A stretch of DNA of 64,000 nucleotides from JBNKHH01 sp050290245 (GTDB lineage: Bacteria; Pseudomonadota; Alphaproteobacteria; Rhodobacterales; Rhodobacteraceae). The DNA lies in assembly GCA_050290245.1 (NCBI GenBank), contig JBNKHH010000021.1, forward strand, positions 41,511-105,510, written 5' to 3'. Shown piece after piece: positions 8,573-16,622 of the stretch. Every line of letters starts with the position of its first letter. Within the stretch, counting starts at the first letter, position 1. Both the position numbers and the translations under genes were made by a program. The notes beneath the pieces are model-generated. The model was given only the letters and a program-made list of their open reading frames with translations, did no database searches and was not told the DNA's origin.

Positions 8573-9367
8573 CGGCCGTTGGTTTTGCAAGAGAGAGAGC
8601 GCGACAGATCCACGTTGAGAAGAGGCAGTAAAAGTCGAGATCTCTGTCTGGACCAGGAAATTCCGGATCAGTTTTTCGCGCAAGCCCGGATCATCGAAGT
8701 CCGCCGGAGTTGAAGTGCCGAACCGCCGCATTGACTTGTCCTTGAACACGTCAAGCTGTCGGTCAATATCGGCCGATGCCAGTTCGGATGGCAATCCGAG
8801 TGCCTGTTCAAAGACGGAACGCATCGCAGGCGTTCCCATTATCGTGTACCACGCCGCATCGTCGGACAAGTCGCGCCGGGCCAGCGAAGCCAGATCGCGC
8901 TCAATGCCCAGGGCAAGCCTCAGGTTGTCATCCTGTTCGCCAACCGCAATCTCGAATTGGCGGCTGGTATAGTCTTGCAGGATTTTGTCAGGAAAATCGC
9001 TAAGTACGGTCTTTGGCGGCTGAAGGTCGAAACCGAACGCGTCAGCCATGGCAAAATAGCGTTTGTCTGCAAGGCGGTTCGCAAAAGCGTCCTCGCTGAG
9101 GGTTCCCTCTTCCAGCACTTTCTTGACGAAGAATTTGTTCCCGATGTCGTCGTCAAGCCCGAAAGCACCAAGCGCAACCGAAAGGAGACGCCGGTCGTTC
9201 ACAAGGTCTTCGGCAGTTTGGATGTCCGCGATGTTTTTGCGAAAATAATCTGTGCTACGGGCAACGGACGAAGAGGTGTCAAAGGTCGCCTGCTGTGCCT
9301 CTCGAGTCTGCCTGAGAAAGCTCCAGCCGATGTTTCCGCCAGCGGGAAGAACGGGTTGATAGGTCAT
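8564..9367 (-). CDS. DUF1217 flagellar-cluster protein
   Basis: 267 residues, no signal peptide, strongly helical. It matches the DUF1217 family, which is found mainly in flagellar clusters of Alphaproteobacteria; typical features are the start with GNIGWSFLRQTREAQQ, paired segments about decline from residue to residue (DFPDKILQDYTSRQFEIAVG) and the AWYTIMGTPAMRSVFEQALG motif. The exact role is not known. Placed last in the fliC-flaF-flbT unit, two bases after the flbT stop, so it probably acts in filament or hook assembly. Confidence 0.75.
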   Translation of the reverse strand: MTYQPVLPAGGNIGWSFLRQTREAQQATFDTSSSVARSTDYFRKNIADIQTAEDLVNDRRLLSVALGAFGLDDDIGNKFFVKKVLEEGTLSEDAFANRLADKRYFAMADAFGFDLQPPKTVLSDFPDKILQDYTSRQFEIAVGEQDDNLRLALGIERDLASLARRDLSDDAAWYTIMGTPAMRSVFEQALGLPSELASADIDRQLDVFKDKSMRRFGTSTPADFDDPGLREKLIRNFLVQTEISTFTASSQRGSVALSLLQNQRPLF

Positions 9368-9369
9368 GA

Positions 9370-9768
9370 TTATTCCGCAGCGAGAAGGCGATCCTCGCGT
9401 GGGATCAGGTTTCTGAGCGCTTTTAACGCCTGGTAGTACTTTGATGAGATCACAGCGTCGGTTGCGTCCTGAAGGGCCCGACGGCTGTCGGCATCGTGAA
9501 GCACTTGGCTGAGCTGCTCGATCCCGGTCAACAGCTGGCCGCGAGCTTCATCGGGTGCCGCATCGCCGGACAAGACCAGTTGGGCAATATAGCACACGCG
9601 GCGCACCGGCGTCGTAGCATCGTCGGGATGCAAGGCATCCTTGAGGCGCAAGATATTTGCCTTTGGGGTCAGGATGGCGACGCGGGTTCTGCGGTCACCG
9701 TTTTCGATGACAGCACCGTTGATGAGCACGCGCTCCTTTGGAGCCAGTTTCAGAACAAGACCGCTCAT
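9370..9768 (-). CDS. flbT: Flagellin translation regulator FlbT
   Basis: 132 residues from the ATG at 9768, which overlaps the flaF stop; the frame stays open upstream but that part reads as an out-of-frame shadow of flaF. FlbT in Caulobacter binds the untranslated leader of flagellin mRNA and couples its translation and stability to hook completion. The start MSGLVLKLAPKERVLINGAV and the YYQALKALRNLIPRE ending are family features. The location just downstream of flagellin and flaF, with a structured flagellin leader (11753-11814), fits that role. Confidence 0.95.
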   Translation of the reverse strand: MSGLVLKLAPKERVLINGAVIENGDRRTRVAILTPKANILRLKDALHPDDATTPVRRVCYIAQLVLSGDAAPDEARGQLLTGIEQLSQVLHDADSRRALQDATDAVISSKYYQALKALRNLIPREDRLLAAE

Positions 9769-10142
9769 TGCGCGCTCTCCGGTCCGCGCAATCCCTGAAG
9801 AATCGCGGCATTCACCTCGATCAAAACGGCTACGTTTCCCTGGCCCTGCAAGATTCGGCGGGTTTCGACACCCGTGAATTCGGCCAGCCACATCAAACGG
9901 GCACGCAGGTCCTGCGGAAGTCCGTTGTCGGGGTTGGCCACATCGACGGCAAGGGTTGTCCAGAGCTTGCTGTTTTCGTGGAGAGCCGCGACAAACTCGG
10001 GAAAGTTTGCGTTGCGGCGTTGTGCGGCGGATCGCAGACGGTGCGATATGCGGGCAATGGTTTCGTATTCTGCGGCGCGGTGCGATTTGATCGGAACCGC
10101 GTTCCTGCCATAGCCTTCTCTGGCGCGTTCGACGACATTCAC
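9765..10142 (-). CDS. flaF: Flagellin synthesis regulator FlaF
   Basis: 125 residues, starting at GTG with AGGAGA eight bases upstream. FlaF works with FlbT in Alphaproteobacteria; it is needed for flagellin synthesis and secretion, probably as a chaperone-like partner. Family features are the start NVVERAREGYG, the stretch PIKSHRAAEYETIARISHRL, and NSKLWTTLAVDVANPDNGLP. It lies between flagellin (with a strong hairpin in the gap) and flbT, whose start overlaps its stop by four bases. Confidence 0.95.
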   Translation of the reverse strand: MNVVERAREGYGRNAVPIKSHRAAEYETIARISHRLRSAAQRRNANFPEFVAALHENSKLWTTLAVDVANPDNGLPQDLRARLMWLAEFTGVETRRILQGQGNVAVLIEVNAAILQGLRGPESAQ

Positions 10143-10187
10143 GGAGGGGGTCTCCTAATACCCGGCTCGTTCGGAGCCTTGAAGGAT

Positions 10188-10212
10188 AGCCGGGCGGTTT
10201 TTCCGCCCGGCT
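10188..10212 (-). terminator. Perfect 10-bp hairpin between flagellin and flaF
   Basis: Seven bases after the flagellin stop, the transcript can fold AGCCGGGCGG, loop of five A, CCGCCCGGCT: a perfect ten-base-pair, GC-rich stem. The tail that follows (ATCCTTC) has few T residues, so it may be a leaky terminator or a 3' mRNA-stabilising structure that lets flagellin be made in excess over FlaF and FlbT, which follow in the same direction. Confidence 0.75.
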
Positions 10213-10219
10213 GGCTGGA

Positions 10220-11752
10220 TTACCTGAAGAGCGACAGGATCGACTGCGGGGCCTGGTTCGCGATCGACAGCGACTGGATGCCCAACTGCTGTTGAACCTG
10301 GAGAGCCTGCAGGCGTGCCGACGCGGCTTCGAGATCAGCATCGACCAGGGCGCCGATACCGGCTTTCAGCGAATCGGTCAGCTTGCCGATGAAGTCGGTC
10401 TGGGTCTCGATCCGGCCTTGGGCCGAGCCGAAGGCGGCAGCGGCTTCAATGGCGGTATTGATGTAGGTCTCGATGTTTGCCAAGGCGGCTTCGACACCCT
10501 CATCCGTCGTGACATCAATCGAGTCGACGCCATTGAGGCCACCGGTCGCCTCGCCACCGGCCGCACCGTTGTCGGTGAGCGTCATGTCGGCGCCGGCGTT
10601 GTCAATCTCAAGAACCCATGCGCCGCTTTTCTGCGTCACATTGGTCGAGATGTTTGAAACGGCTGCGCTGTCGATCACGGTCTTCAGTCCGCGCGCGACG
10701 TCTTCAAAGGTCTCGTTCTTGCCGGCGATGTAGTCGTAGTTGACGCCGCCGAGAGTCACTCGGTACCCGTCACCTTCTGCGACGCCTGCGGTTGTCGAGA
10801 AAGTCACATCCGATGCGCGTGAATTGACCGTTTGCGTGGCGGTGGTAGCAGCCGTCGCGGTCGTGCCGTTCGCGGTCAGAGCGAAAGTGGCCGCGCCCGT
10901 GCCCGAAGTGTTTACGGTCACATCCTCGAAGGCTCGCGTGTTGACGATCGAAATGGTGGCCGTCGCCACGGTGGCGGTGATGCCGTCGATCCCCGCAGTG
11001 TTAATGGCGGCGGTCAGTCCCGCGGCCAAATCTCCAGCAGCTGTCGTGGTTGTGGTGAAGCTGACGGTTTCGCCTGCGACCTGCATGTTGTAGGTTTCAC
11101 CAGCGACAATCGTGCCGGCCACCAGTGCGGTCATCGTGTTCCCGGCACTGGAGAACTGACCGCCCGTGCCGGCGGCAGAGAGGTTGGAACCGTCAACCGC
11201 GGTGATATTAGCGGCAAGGGAAGTTCCGGTACCGAAGACACCCGCAGCATCGCTCAGGTCCTGGCGCGCAATGGTGATATCAGACGCCGAAACGGTGCCG
11301 TCGGCCGCCCGGTCGAGGGACGACAGGATGTTGACGTCATCGGTGCCCGACAGCAGATTCAAACCGTTGAACTGCGCCGCGCCGACAACCGATTTGATCT
11401 GGTCGGACAGCGCGTCTACATCGTCCTGGAGCTTTGAGCGATCGACGTTTTCTTCCTGCGCGGCGACGATCTTTTCCTTCATCTGGGTCAGAAGGTCAGT
11501 CACGGTTTCGGAGGCCTGTCTGGCAACGGTAACGGTGGACTGACCAAGGTTGAGACTGTCGGAGATGGCTTTGAAGCTCATCGCGTCAGATTCCATAACC
11601 TTGGAGATGGCCCAGACCGCCGAGTTGTCCTTGGCGCTGCTGATTGCCTTGCCCGTGGAGATCATCCGCTGGGTATCTTCGAGGCTGTTGTTGATGGTAC
11701 GGAGGTTTTGCAGCGCAACCATTGCGCTGGTGTTGGTAAGAATACTTGCCAT
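10220..11752 (-). CDS. fliC: Flagellin
   Basis: 510 residues. The N-terminal D0/D1 region is typical of alphaproteobacterial flagellin (SILTNTSAMVALQNLRTINN, then ISTGKAISSAKDNSAVWAIS), as is the C-terminal helix (SARLQALQVQQQLGIQSLSI, then IANQAPQSILSLFR). Between about residues 150 and 430 is a Thr/Ala/Gly-rich variable domain that makes the protein longer than the roughly 270-400 residues common in the group; it would be exposed on the filament surface. The Shine-Dalgarno GGAG is eight bases before the start and lies within a small hairpin. Confidence 0.95.
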   Translation of the reverse strand: MASILTNTSAMVALQNLRTINNSLEDTQRMISTGKAISSAKDNSAVWAISKVMESDAMSFKAISDSLNLGQSTVTVARQASETVTDLLTQMKEKIVAAQEENVDRSKLQDDVDALSDQIKSVVGAAQFNGLNLLSGTDDVNILSSLDRAADGTVSASDITIARQDLSDAAGVFGTGTSLAANITAVDGSNLSAAGTGGQFSSAGNTMTALVAGTIVAGETYNMQVAGETVSFTTTTTAAGDLAAGLTAAINTAGIDGITATVATATISIVNTRAFEDVTVNTSGTGAATFALTANGTTATAATTATQTVNSRASDVTFSTTAGVAEGDGYRVTLGGVNYDYIAGKNETFEDVARGLKTVIDSAAVSNISTNVTQKSGAWVLEIDNAGADMTLTDNGAAGGEATGGLNGVDSIDVTTDEGVEAALANIETYINTAIEAAAAFGSAQGRIETQTDFIGKLTDSLKAGIGALVDADLEAASARLQALQVQQQLGIQSLSIANQAPQSILSLFR

Positions 11753-11814
11753 CTGGCGTTCTCCAGTATTTTTGGGGCGGTTATCCGCCAGGTTTCAGAG
11801 ACGTCTTTCAGACG
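11753..11814 (-). promoter_or_regulatory. Structured flagellin mRNA leader (three small hairpins)
   Basis: Directly upstream of the flagellin start the minus-strand leader holds three inverted repeats: CTGG-AGAACG-CCAG (11753-11766), which contains the GGAG ribosome site; GGCGG-ATAA-CCGCC (11776-11789); and CGTCT-GAA-AGACG (11802-11814). FlbT of Caulobacter binds a structured flagellin leader, and flbT lies in the same transcription unit here, so this is a likely FlbT target. The promoter must be further upstream (to 11962); I could not identify a convincing sigma-54 or sigma-28 site there. Confidence 0.55.
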
Positions 11815-11962
11815 AGACGGCCATTCTGACGTTGCGGATGTCCCCCAGGATCACGCGCCACCACTTCTTGGTGCTGCGATGACTTCACTCCGCAGGCCTT
11901 AAGAAAGCCTGAAGATTTGGTGAGGCGTGCGCCCCAAACTTGCCTGCCATTTCATTCAACTT

Positions 11963-12301
11963 TTAGAGTTTTTGGATCAATGAAGATGGCGTGCGAGACA
12001 AAGGGCTGCGCTTGCCGCCACGCGAATAGGTCGACTGGTGTTCGCCGCTGGCGATCTGTCCCAGTTGAGTAATCGCCGCCTGAATGCCGCGCTGTGCCGA
12101 GCGCAACAGGGCCTCGTTGTACGCTGCTTTATCCACGACGCGTCGGCAGTCGTCCCGGTCCAACGTGCCAGAGATGGATTTGAGATGGTCGGCCAGGGAA
12201 GATTTGCGGGTCGCAATTTCGAGTAGATCCGCATAGTTCCCATTCAGGAGACAGTGCTGCTCTTCTGCCAAAACGTTCTCGAGTTCGCGTATCACATTCA
12301 T
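11963..12301 (-). CDS. FlgN-type flagellar chaperone (probable)
   Basis: 112 residues, helical, no signal peptide. The N-terminal half (NVIRELENVLAEEQHCLLNG, then YADLLEIATRKSSLADHL) has the leucine-heptad pattern of FlgN, the cytosolic chaperone for hook-filament junction proteins FlgK and FlgL. The start overlaps the stop of the flgJ-type gene by four bases, so the pair is co-translated. Alphaproteobacterial FlgN is poorly conserved, so the assignment rests on pattern, size and place; the basic C-terminal tail is not informative. Confidence 0.6.
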   Translation of the reverse strand: MNVIRELENVLAEEQHCLLNGNYADLLEIATRKSSLADHLKSISGTLDRDDCRRVVDKAAYNEALLRSAQRGIQAAITQLGQIASGEHQSTYSRGGKRSPLSRTPSSLIQKL

Positions 12302-12585
12302 TTTTCTTGCCCCCCCACCAGAGACCTATAGATCGACTCGGCCAACCCGAGCCCGCCGGCCTGCGCGGTGGCCTTGGCGTATTCCTGGACGAGAAAGCTC
12401 GAAAACTGCTCTTCGCCTGCACCACCGCCGAAGGCAGATCTTGCTTCGCCAACGCCCGAACTTTTCAACATTTCGGCAATAAAGCTGGTTTCGAGTTCGG
12501 TCGCGACGGCCATGAGTTTTGGGTCTTTCTCCCGGGACGCACCGTCATGCGGACGGATCGCGTGGACAGGGGCCACTGCATTCAT
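12298..12585 (-). CDS. flgJ: Rod-binding protein, FlgJ N-terminal domain only
   Basis: 95 residues from the ATG at 12585 (AGAAGGA eight bases upstream; a start 11 codons earlier lacks such a site). It matches the rod-binding domain of FlgJ (LETSFIAEMLKSSGVGE, then EEQFSSFLVQEYAKA and GGLGLAESIYRSL). The muramidase domain that follows in enterobacterial FlgJ is absent, as in most Alphaproteobacteria, where a separate lytic transglycosylase opens the wall for the rod; none is visible in this window. It forms a two-gene unit with the flgN-like gene. Confidence 0.8.
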   Translation of the reverse strand: MNAVAPVHAIRPHDGASREKDPKLMAVATELETSFIAEMLKSSGVGEARSAFGGGAGEEQFSSFLVQEYAKATAQAGGLGLAESIYRSLVGGQEK

Positions 12586-12631
12586 ATTCCTGATCCTTCT
12601 GATCGAGCGAATTTTCATGACTATCGGCGAT

Positions 12632-12650
12632 ACTGGTAAAGAACTGGTAA
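12632..12650. repeat. Direct repeat ACTGGTAA x2 in the flgJ-fliK divergent gap
   Basis: Two copies of ACTGGTAA (12632-12639 and 12643-12650) spaced 11 bases start to start, about one helical turn, in the 116-base gap between divergent flgJ and fliK. The spacing would suit a regulator binding one face of the DNA. No other evidence for function. Confidence 0.35.
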
Positions 12651-12701
12651 TTCCCGACGTTTATGACCGCCATCAAAGGACAGGACGTCCGGAGGTATGG
12701 T

Positions 12702-14411
12702 ATGCAAGTCAGTTTGAAGATGTTCAGCGTTGACGCCGGTGGTGACGGCAAGACCGCTGCACCCGAGGCCGGCGGGGCAGTGGATTTCAAGGTTGGATCG
12801 GAATTTTCGGACCTGATGTCGGCTGAGCCCGACGCCGAAATAGAAGTTTCGCAGTTCATGGATGAGGTCGCTGAATTTGTCGATCCTCCCAAGGTAGAGC
12901 GACCAGCGTTCCAGGCGCCTATTGGCTTTGCAAACCACGACAAGGTCGAGGCCGGCGTTCTGCGGGGACCTGATATGAACGCGTCTAGCAAAGAGCTTCG
13001 CGCGCGGAATGTGATTGCAGCTCCGGTAATGGATTCTGGGAGTCCAGCGCAGAATCCGGAAACTCGTCGAGCTAACGCGTCGAGTGGTGTTGAGAGCTTC
13101 CCGGAAAGCGTTGTCGTCATGGACGCCCGGAAATTCGTCGCGGTGCCGGTCGAACAGAACTCTGATACCAAACCCCGGAACGGCGGTTCTCCTGAACGCA
13201 CGCCGGAACCGTCCCAAGGCAACTTCCCTGTCGGACAGCGGAGCCTGGGCGAAGGCGTCGCGCCAGTGGCGGGAGACAAAAGCCTTCCAAATGCCCGCAT
13301 GGCTTCAAGTGGCCGCGTCAGAGTGGAACAAGATGAGATAGACCGTGCAGAAACAAGGGGGCCCGTCAAAGACGTGCCTCGTTTCGATCGCCGGCAGGTG
13401 GAATACGTTCCAGATAAACCGATGCCGCGAAATGCGACTCCAGACGGGCCAGCAATATCTTCCGTCGGTGAGCTGGCTGAGAATTCGGCGCCGCGTATAG
13501 CCAAGGTCGGCGCTACCGAAAATCTCGCGAAAATCGAGGGGCGGCCGCAGCAATTTGCACGACCTCCGTTGGAGCAGAGCGCAATGAAGCAAGGAGGCTC
13601 GCCCGAAAGACAATTCAAACCCGACCTGTTGCGGGCTGATCGCGGTGCCGTAGCGTCGGCCGAGAGCCGACAGGAGCCGGAGAGAACGGCCTTCGCGGCG
13701 CCTCGAATTTCCGAACGTGTGTCGCAGCCCCTGATCCGGGAAGACCGCGGCCGATCAACGGGAGGGTCTCGTGATCGCATTTCTGAACTGCCCCCGTCCG
13801 CAGTTCAGGTCGATGCGGCAAAACCGTTGCCAGCCGCGGGATCGGCCAAAGTTGAGATAATTTCAGTTGGGTTTAACGCCACTCAACCCGAGAGTTACCG
13901 GGGTGCCGAGGATGGCGAGCCCGGGGCCGACGTCATTGACGTTGGCGGATCCAATGAAGCCAAGGATCCAAAACCGCTTTCGCCAGGCGGGCAAACTCGA
14001 TCGATTGACATACCTGCGCGGCCAATTCTGGCCCAGATCGTACATGCGGCGAAGCTGAACGGCGAGGGAACCGTGGAGGTACGCCTATTCCCCGAGGAGC
14101 TGGGCCGGGTCCGACTTTCGATGTCGGCTGGAGAAGTTGGGATGGTCGTGCATATCGTGGCCGAGCGAGCGGATACGTTGGACCTCCTGCGGCGGAACAT
14201 CGACATGTTGGCGGCGGATCTGCAGCAAAATGGTTTCGAGGACCTGGATTTCACTTTTGGTCAGGATGGTGGGGCAAGTAGTGCAGGCCATGAGTTCGAT
14301 TTGGAGGATTTTGCCAATCTCGGAACAGGTGCAGGCTCCGAAGCCTCTGCGACCACCGCACGGACCTTAGGAATTCTGTCGCTCGGCGGCGGCCTCGACA
14401 TCCGGCTTTAG
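12702..14411 (+). CDS. fliK: Flagellar hook-length control protein FliK
   Basis: 569 residues from the ATG at 12702, which has GGAGG six bases upstream; an ATG 13 codons earlier lacks a site. The first 430 residues are low-complexity, charged and Pro-rich, as in FliK molecular rulers. The C-terminal 130 residues carry the Flg_hook domain (LFPEELGRVRLSMSAGEVGM, then LLRRNIDMLAADLQQNGFED) that interacts with FlhB to stop hook growth. It is divergent from flgJ and 11 bases upstream of flgD. Confidence 0.88.
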   Translation: MQVSLKMFSVDAGGDGKTAAPEAGGAVDFKVGSEFSDLMSAEPDAEIEVSQFMDEVAEFVDPPKVERPAFQAPIGFANHDKVEAGVLRGPDMNASSKELRARNVIAAPVMDSGSPAQNPETRRANASSGVESFPESVVVMDARKFVAVPVEQNSDTKPRNGGSPERTPEPSQGNFPVGQRSLGEGVAPVAGDKSLPNARMASSGRVRVEQDEIDRAETRGPVKDVPRFDRRQVEYVPDKPMPRNATPDGPAISSVGELAENSAPRIAKVGATENLAKIEGRPQQFARPPLEQSAMKQGGSPERQFKPDLLRADRGAVASAESRQEPERTAFAAPRISERVSQPLIREDRGRSTGGSRDRISELPPSAVQVDAAKPLPAAGSAKVEIISVGFNATQPESYRGAEDGEPGADVIDVGGSNEAKDPKPLSPGGQTRSIDIPARPILAQIVHAAKLNGEGTVEVRLFPEELGRVRLSMSAGEVGMVVHIVAERADTLDLLRRNIDMLAADLQQNGFEDLDFTFGQDGGASSAGHEFDLEDFANLGTGAGSEASATTARTLGILSLGGGLDIRL

Positions 14412-14422
14412 GGAGCAGCGAT

Positions 14423-15097
14423 ATGGAAGTGCAAACACAGACAGCGAAGCAAGCGGCTTCGGTCGCCAGTCAGAATACCCGGCAAGATCAGGAAACATCG
14501 GGGCTCAGCTCGGATTTCGAGACATTCTTGCTGATGCTTACAACGCAAATGCAAAACCAGGATCCGTTGAACCCGATCGAGTCCCAGGATTTTGCCGTTC
14601 AGCTTGCGACATTTTCAGGTGTTGAACAGCAGGTGCGCACGAATGAACTGCTGGAGAGCCTGTCCGGTGGTCTGGGCCTGACTGGCTTGTCGCAACTGGC
14701 TGGATGGGTTGGGATGGAGGCGCGGGTAACCGCGCCAGCCGTTTTCGACGGATCGCCTATTGAACTGGTGCCGGACGCGGATCCGGGGTCGGATTCTGCC
14801 GAACTGGTGGTCTTGAACGCCTATGGGCAGGAGATTTCGCGGCAACAGGTCTCGGTCGTGGCCGGACAGATGGAGTGGGCCGGTGTCGCGGACAATGGCG
14901 CCCCCTTGGAGCCGGGCGAATACAGTTTCCAGATTGCAAGCTACAGCCAGGGTGAGCTGACGAGCGTTCGAGACGTGCCGCACTATGCCAGGATCGACGA
15001 AGCCCGACAGGGCCTGGACGGAATCGAACTTGTCACGGACGGTGGAATTATCGTTCCATCGGCCGAGGTTACCGCTCTGCGTGCGCCGGCCGGGTGA
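14423..15097 (+). CDS. flgD: Flagellar hook assembly scaffold FlgD
   Basis: 224 residues. FlgD caps the growing hook. The N-terminal domain has the signature FLLMLTTQMQNQDPLNPIES, followed by QDFAVQLATFSGVEQQVRTN, and the C-terminal half is the beta-rich FlgD/FlgL-like region with GAPLEPGEYSFQIASYSQGE. GGGAG lies seven bases before the start. Co-transcribed with fliK. The hook subunit gene flgE is not in this window. Confidence 0.95.
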   Translation: MEVQTQTAKQAASVASQNTRQDQETSGLSSDFETFLLMLTTQMQNQDPLNPIESQDFAVQLATFSGVEQQVRTNELLESLSGGLGLTGLSQLAGWVGMEARVTAPAVFDGSPIELVPDADPGSDSAELVVLNAYGQEISRQQVSVVAGQMEWAGVADNGAPLEPGEYSFQIASYSQGELTSVRDVPHYARIDEARQGLDGIELVTDGGIIVPSAEVTALRAPAG

Positions 15098-15101
15098 TCA
15101 C

Positions 15102-16622
15102 CTAGAGACTCAGCCCGATGAAAAATGCGGCAGTTGTACAGGCAACACCCAGCAGGACATAGGGCCAGGCAGACATACGCGGCTCCGGCGCGTCTTGAGA
15201 CGTCTGCCGGATCAAGGCCGACTCGACGAGCTGCGGCAACTTCGGACCGAATCGGCCAAGAACCCGAACCGTTCTGAACAGGTCCCGTGCCACAGCCCTC
15301 GGCCCGACATTCTCCGTGATATAGGCCTCGACCGTGGGGCGTGCGGCGCTCCAGATGTTGATGTGAGGGTCAAGCGAGCGCGCCACGCCTTCGACCACGA
15401 CCATGGTGCGCTGTAGCAGGATAAGTTCGGTCCTGGTCTGCATGCCGAACCGTTCTGTGACTTCGAACAGATAGGTCAGCAGCCGGGCCATGGAAATCCG
15501 GCTGGCGTCCATGCCGAAGATCGGCTCGCCAACCGCCCGAAGCGCCCTCGCGAACTCATCCACATCGCGGTCAGCGGGCACGTAGCCGGCTTCAAAATGA
15601 ACTTCGGCAACCCGGTGATAGTCGCGACGGATGAATCCGATGAGGATTTCGGCATAGACCCGGCGCGTATACTCGTCGATGCGCCCCATGATGCCGAAAT
15701 CCAGAGCGACCAATACGCCATCCTCGGTGACTTGCAGGTTCCCCTGGTGCATGTCGGCATGAAAATACCCGTCGCGCAACGCATGGCTGAGGAACGTGCT
15801 CAGGACCTTCTCGGCGAGTCGCACACGATCGATCCCGGCACGATCAATAGCTTCAAGATCCCCCAAGGGAATTCCGTCGGCCCATTCCAGCGTCATGACC
15901 TGGCGGGATGAAAGCGACCACTTGGCGTGGGGCACGCGGAACCCTTGATCGTCGGTTGTGTTGGATTCGAATTCAGAGGCCGCAGCAGTCTCGAGTCTCA
16001 GATCCAACTCCCCCATGACCACGCCTTCGAAATGCGCGATGACGTCCATCGGGCGCAAACGGCGCGATCCGGGAGAAAGCGTCTCGATCATGCGCGCGGC
16101 GAAATAGAAAGCATCAATGTCGCGGCGGAAGGCCTGCTCGATCCTGGGGCGCAGCACCTTGACGGCCACGGCTTCACCGGTTTCCGCGAGATGGGCCTTG
16201 TGGACCTGTGCGATCGAGGCCGCAGCAACGGGCTCGGAGAAATCCCTGAAGATCTTTTCGACCGGTGCACCCAGCTCGCTCGCAACCGTCGATTTCGCCG
16301 TGGTCGTCGGGAAGGGCGGAAGCCGGTCTTGAAGTACTCGGAGCTGCTCGGCCATTTCCGGGCCGACTACGTCGGGGCGGGTCGAAAGAATCTGGCCGAA
16401 TTTGATATAGGCTGGACCGAGAGCGGTGATCGCGCGCGTGATAGGTGGCAATGAGGTGTCACCCTTGTAGCCAAGCCATTTGAATGGCCAGCCGATGACG
16501 CGCGCTGCAATCCTGAGCGATGGCGGCGCGTCGAGAGCTTCGAGTGCGACGCGCATAGCGCCCGTCCGCTCGAAAGTGGCTCCGGTTCGGATTAGCCTGA
16601 GGAAGTTGTGGGGTCCGCGCAC
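15102..16622 (-). CDS. ubiB: Ubiquinone biosynthesis kinase-like protein UbiB
   Basis: 506 residues, starting at GTG directly after the ubiE stop. UbiB is an atypical protein kinase-like ATPase needed for ubiquinone synthesis. Family features are the KxGQ segment (YIKFGQILSTRPD, about residue 90), the Ala-rich nucleotide loop region (AAASIAQVHKA), the invariant Lys in AVKVLRP, the catalytic HADMHQGNLQV and the LDFGIMG metal motif. A C-terminal hydrophobic segment (about residues 485-505) anchors it to the membrane. It forms an operon with ubiE. Confidence 0.96.
   Translation of the reverse strand: MRGPHNFLRLIRTGATFERTGAMRVALEALDAPPSLRIAARVIGWPFKWLGYKGDTSLPPITRAITALGPAYIKFGQILSTRPDVVGPEMAEQLRVLQDRLPPFPTTTAKSTVASELGAPVEKIFRDFSEPVAAASIAQVHKAHLAETGEAVAVKVLRPRIEQAFRRDIDAFYFAARMIETLSPGSRRLRPMDVIAHFEGVVMGELDLRLETAAASEFESNTTDDQGFRVPHAKWSLSSRQVMTLEWADGIPLGDLEAIDRAGIDRVRLAEKVLSTFLSHALRDGYFHADMHQGNLQVTEDGVLVALDFGIMGRIDEYTRRVYAEILIGFIRRDYHRVAEVHFEAGYVPADRDVDEFARALRAVGEPIFGMDASRISMARLLTYLFEVTERFGMQTRTELILLQRTMVVVEGVARSLDPHINIWSAARPTVEAYITENVGPRAVARDLFRTVRVLGRFGPKLPQLVESALIRQTSQDAPEPRMSAWPYVLLGVACTTAAFFIGLSL

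Noticed and set aside
11753..11962. Sigma-54-like TGGCAGG...TTTG near 11945 as flagellin promoter
   Set aside because: The GG and GC elements are not ten bases apart in the right phase (TTTG replaces TTGC); evidence too weak.
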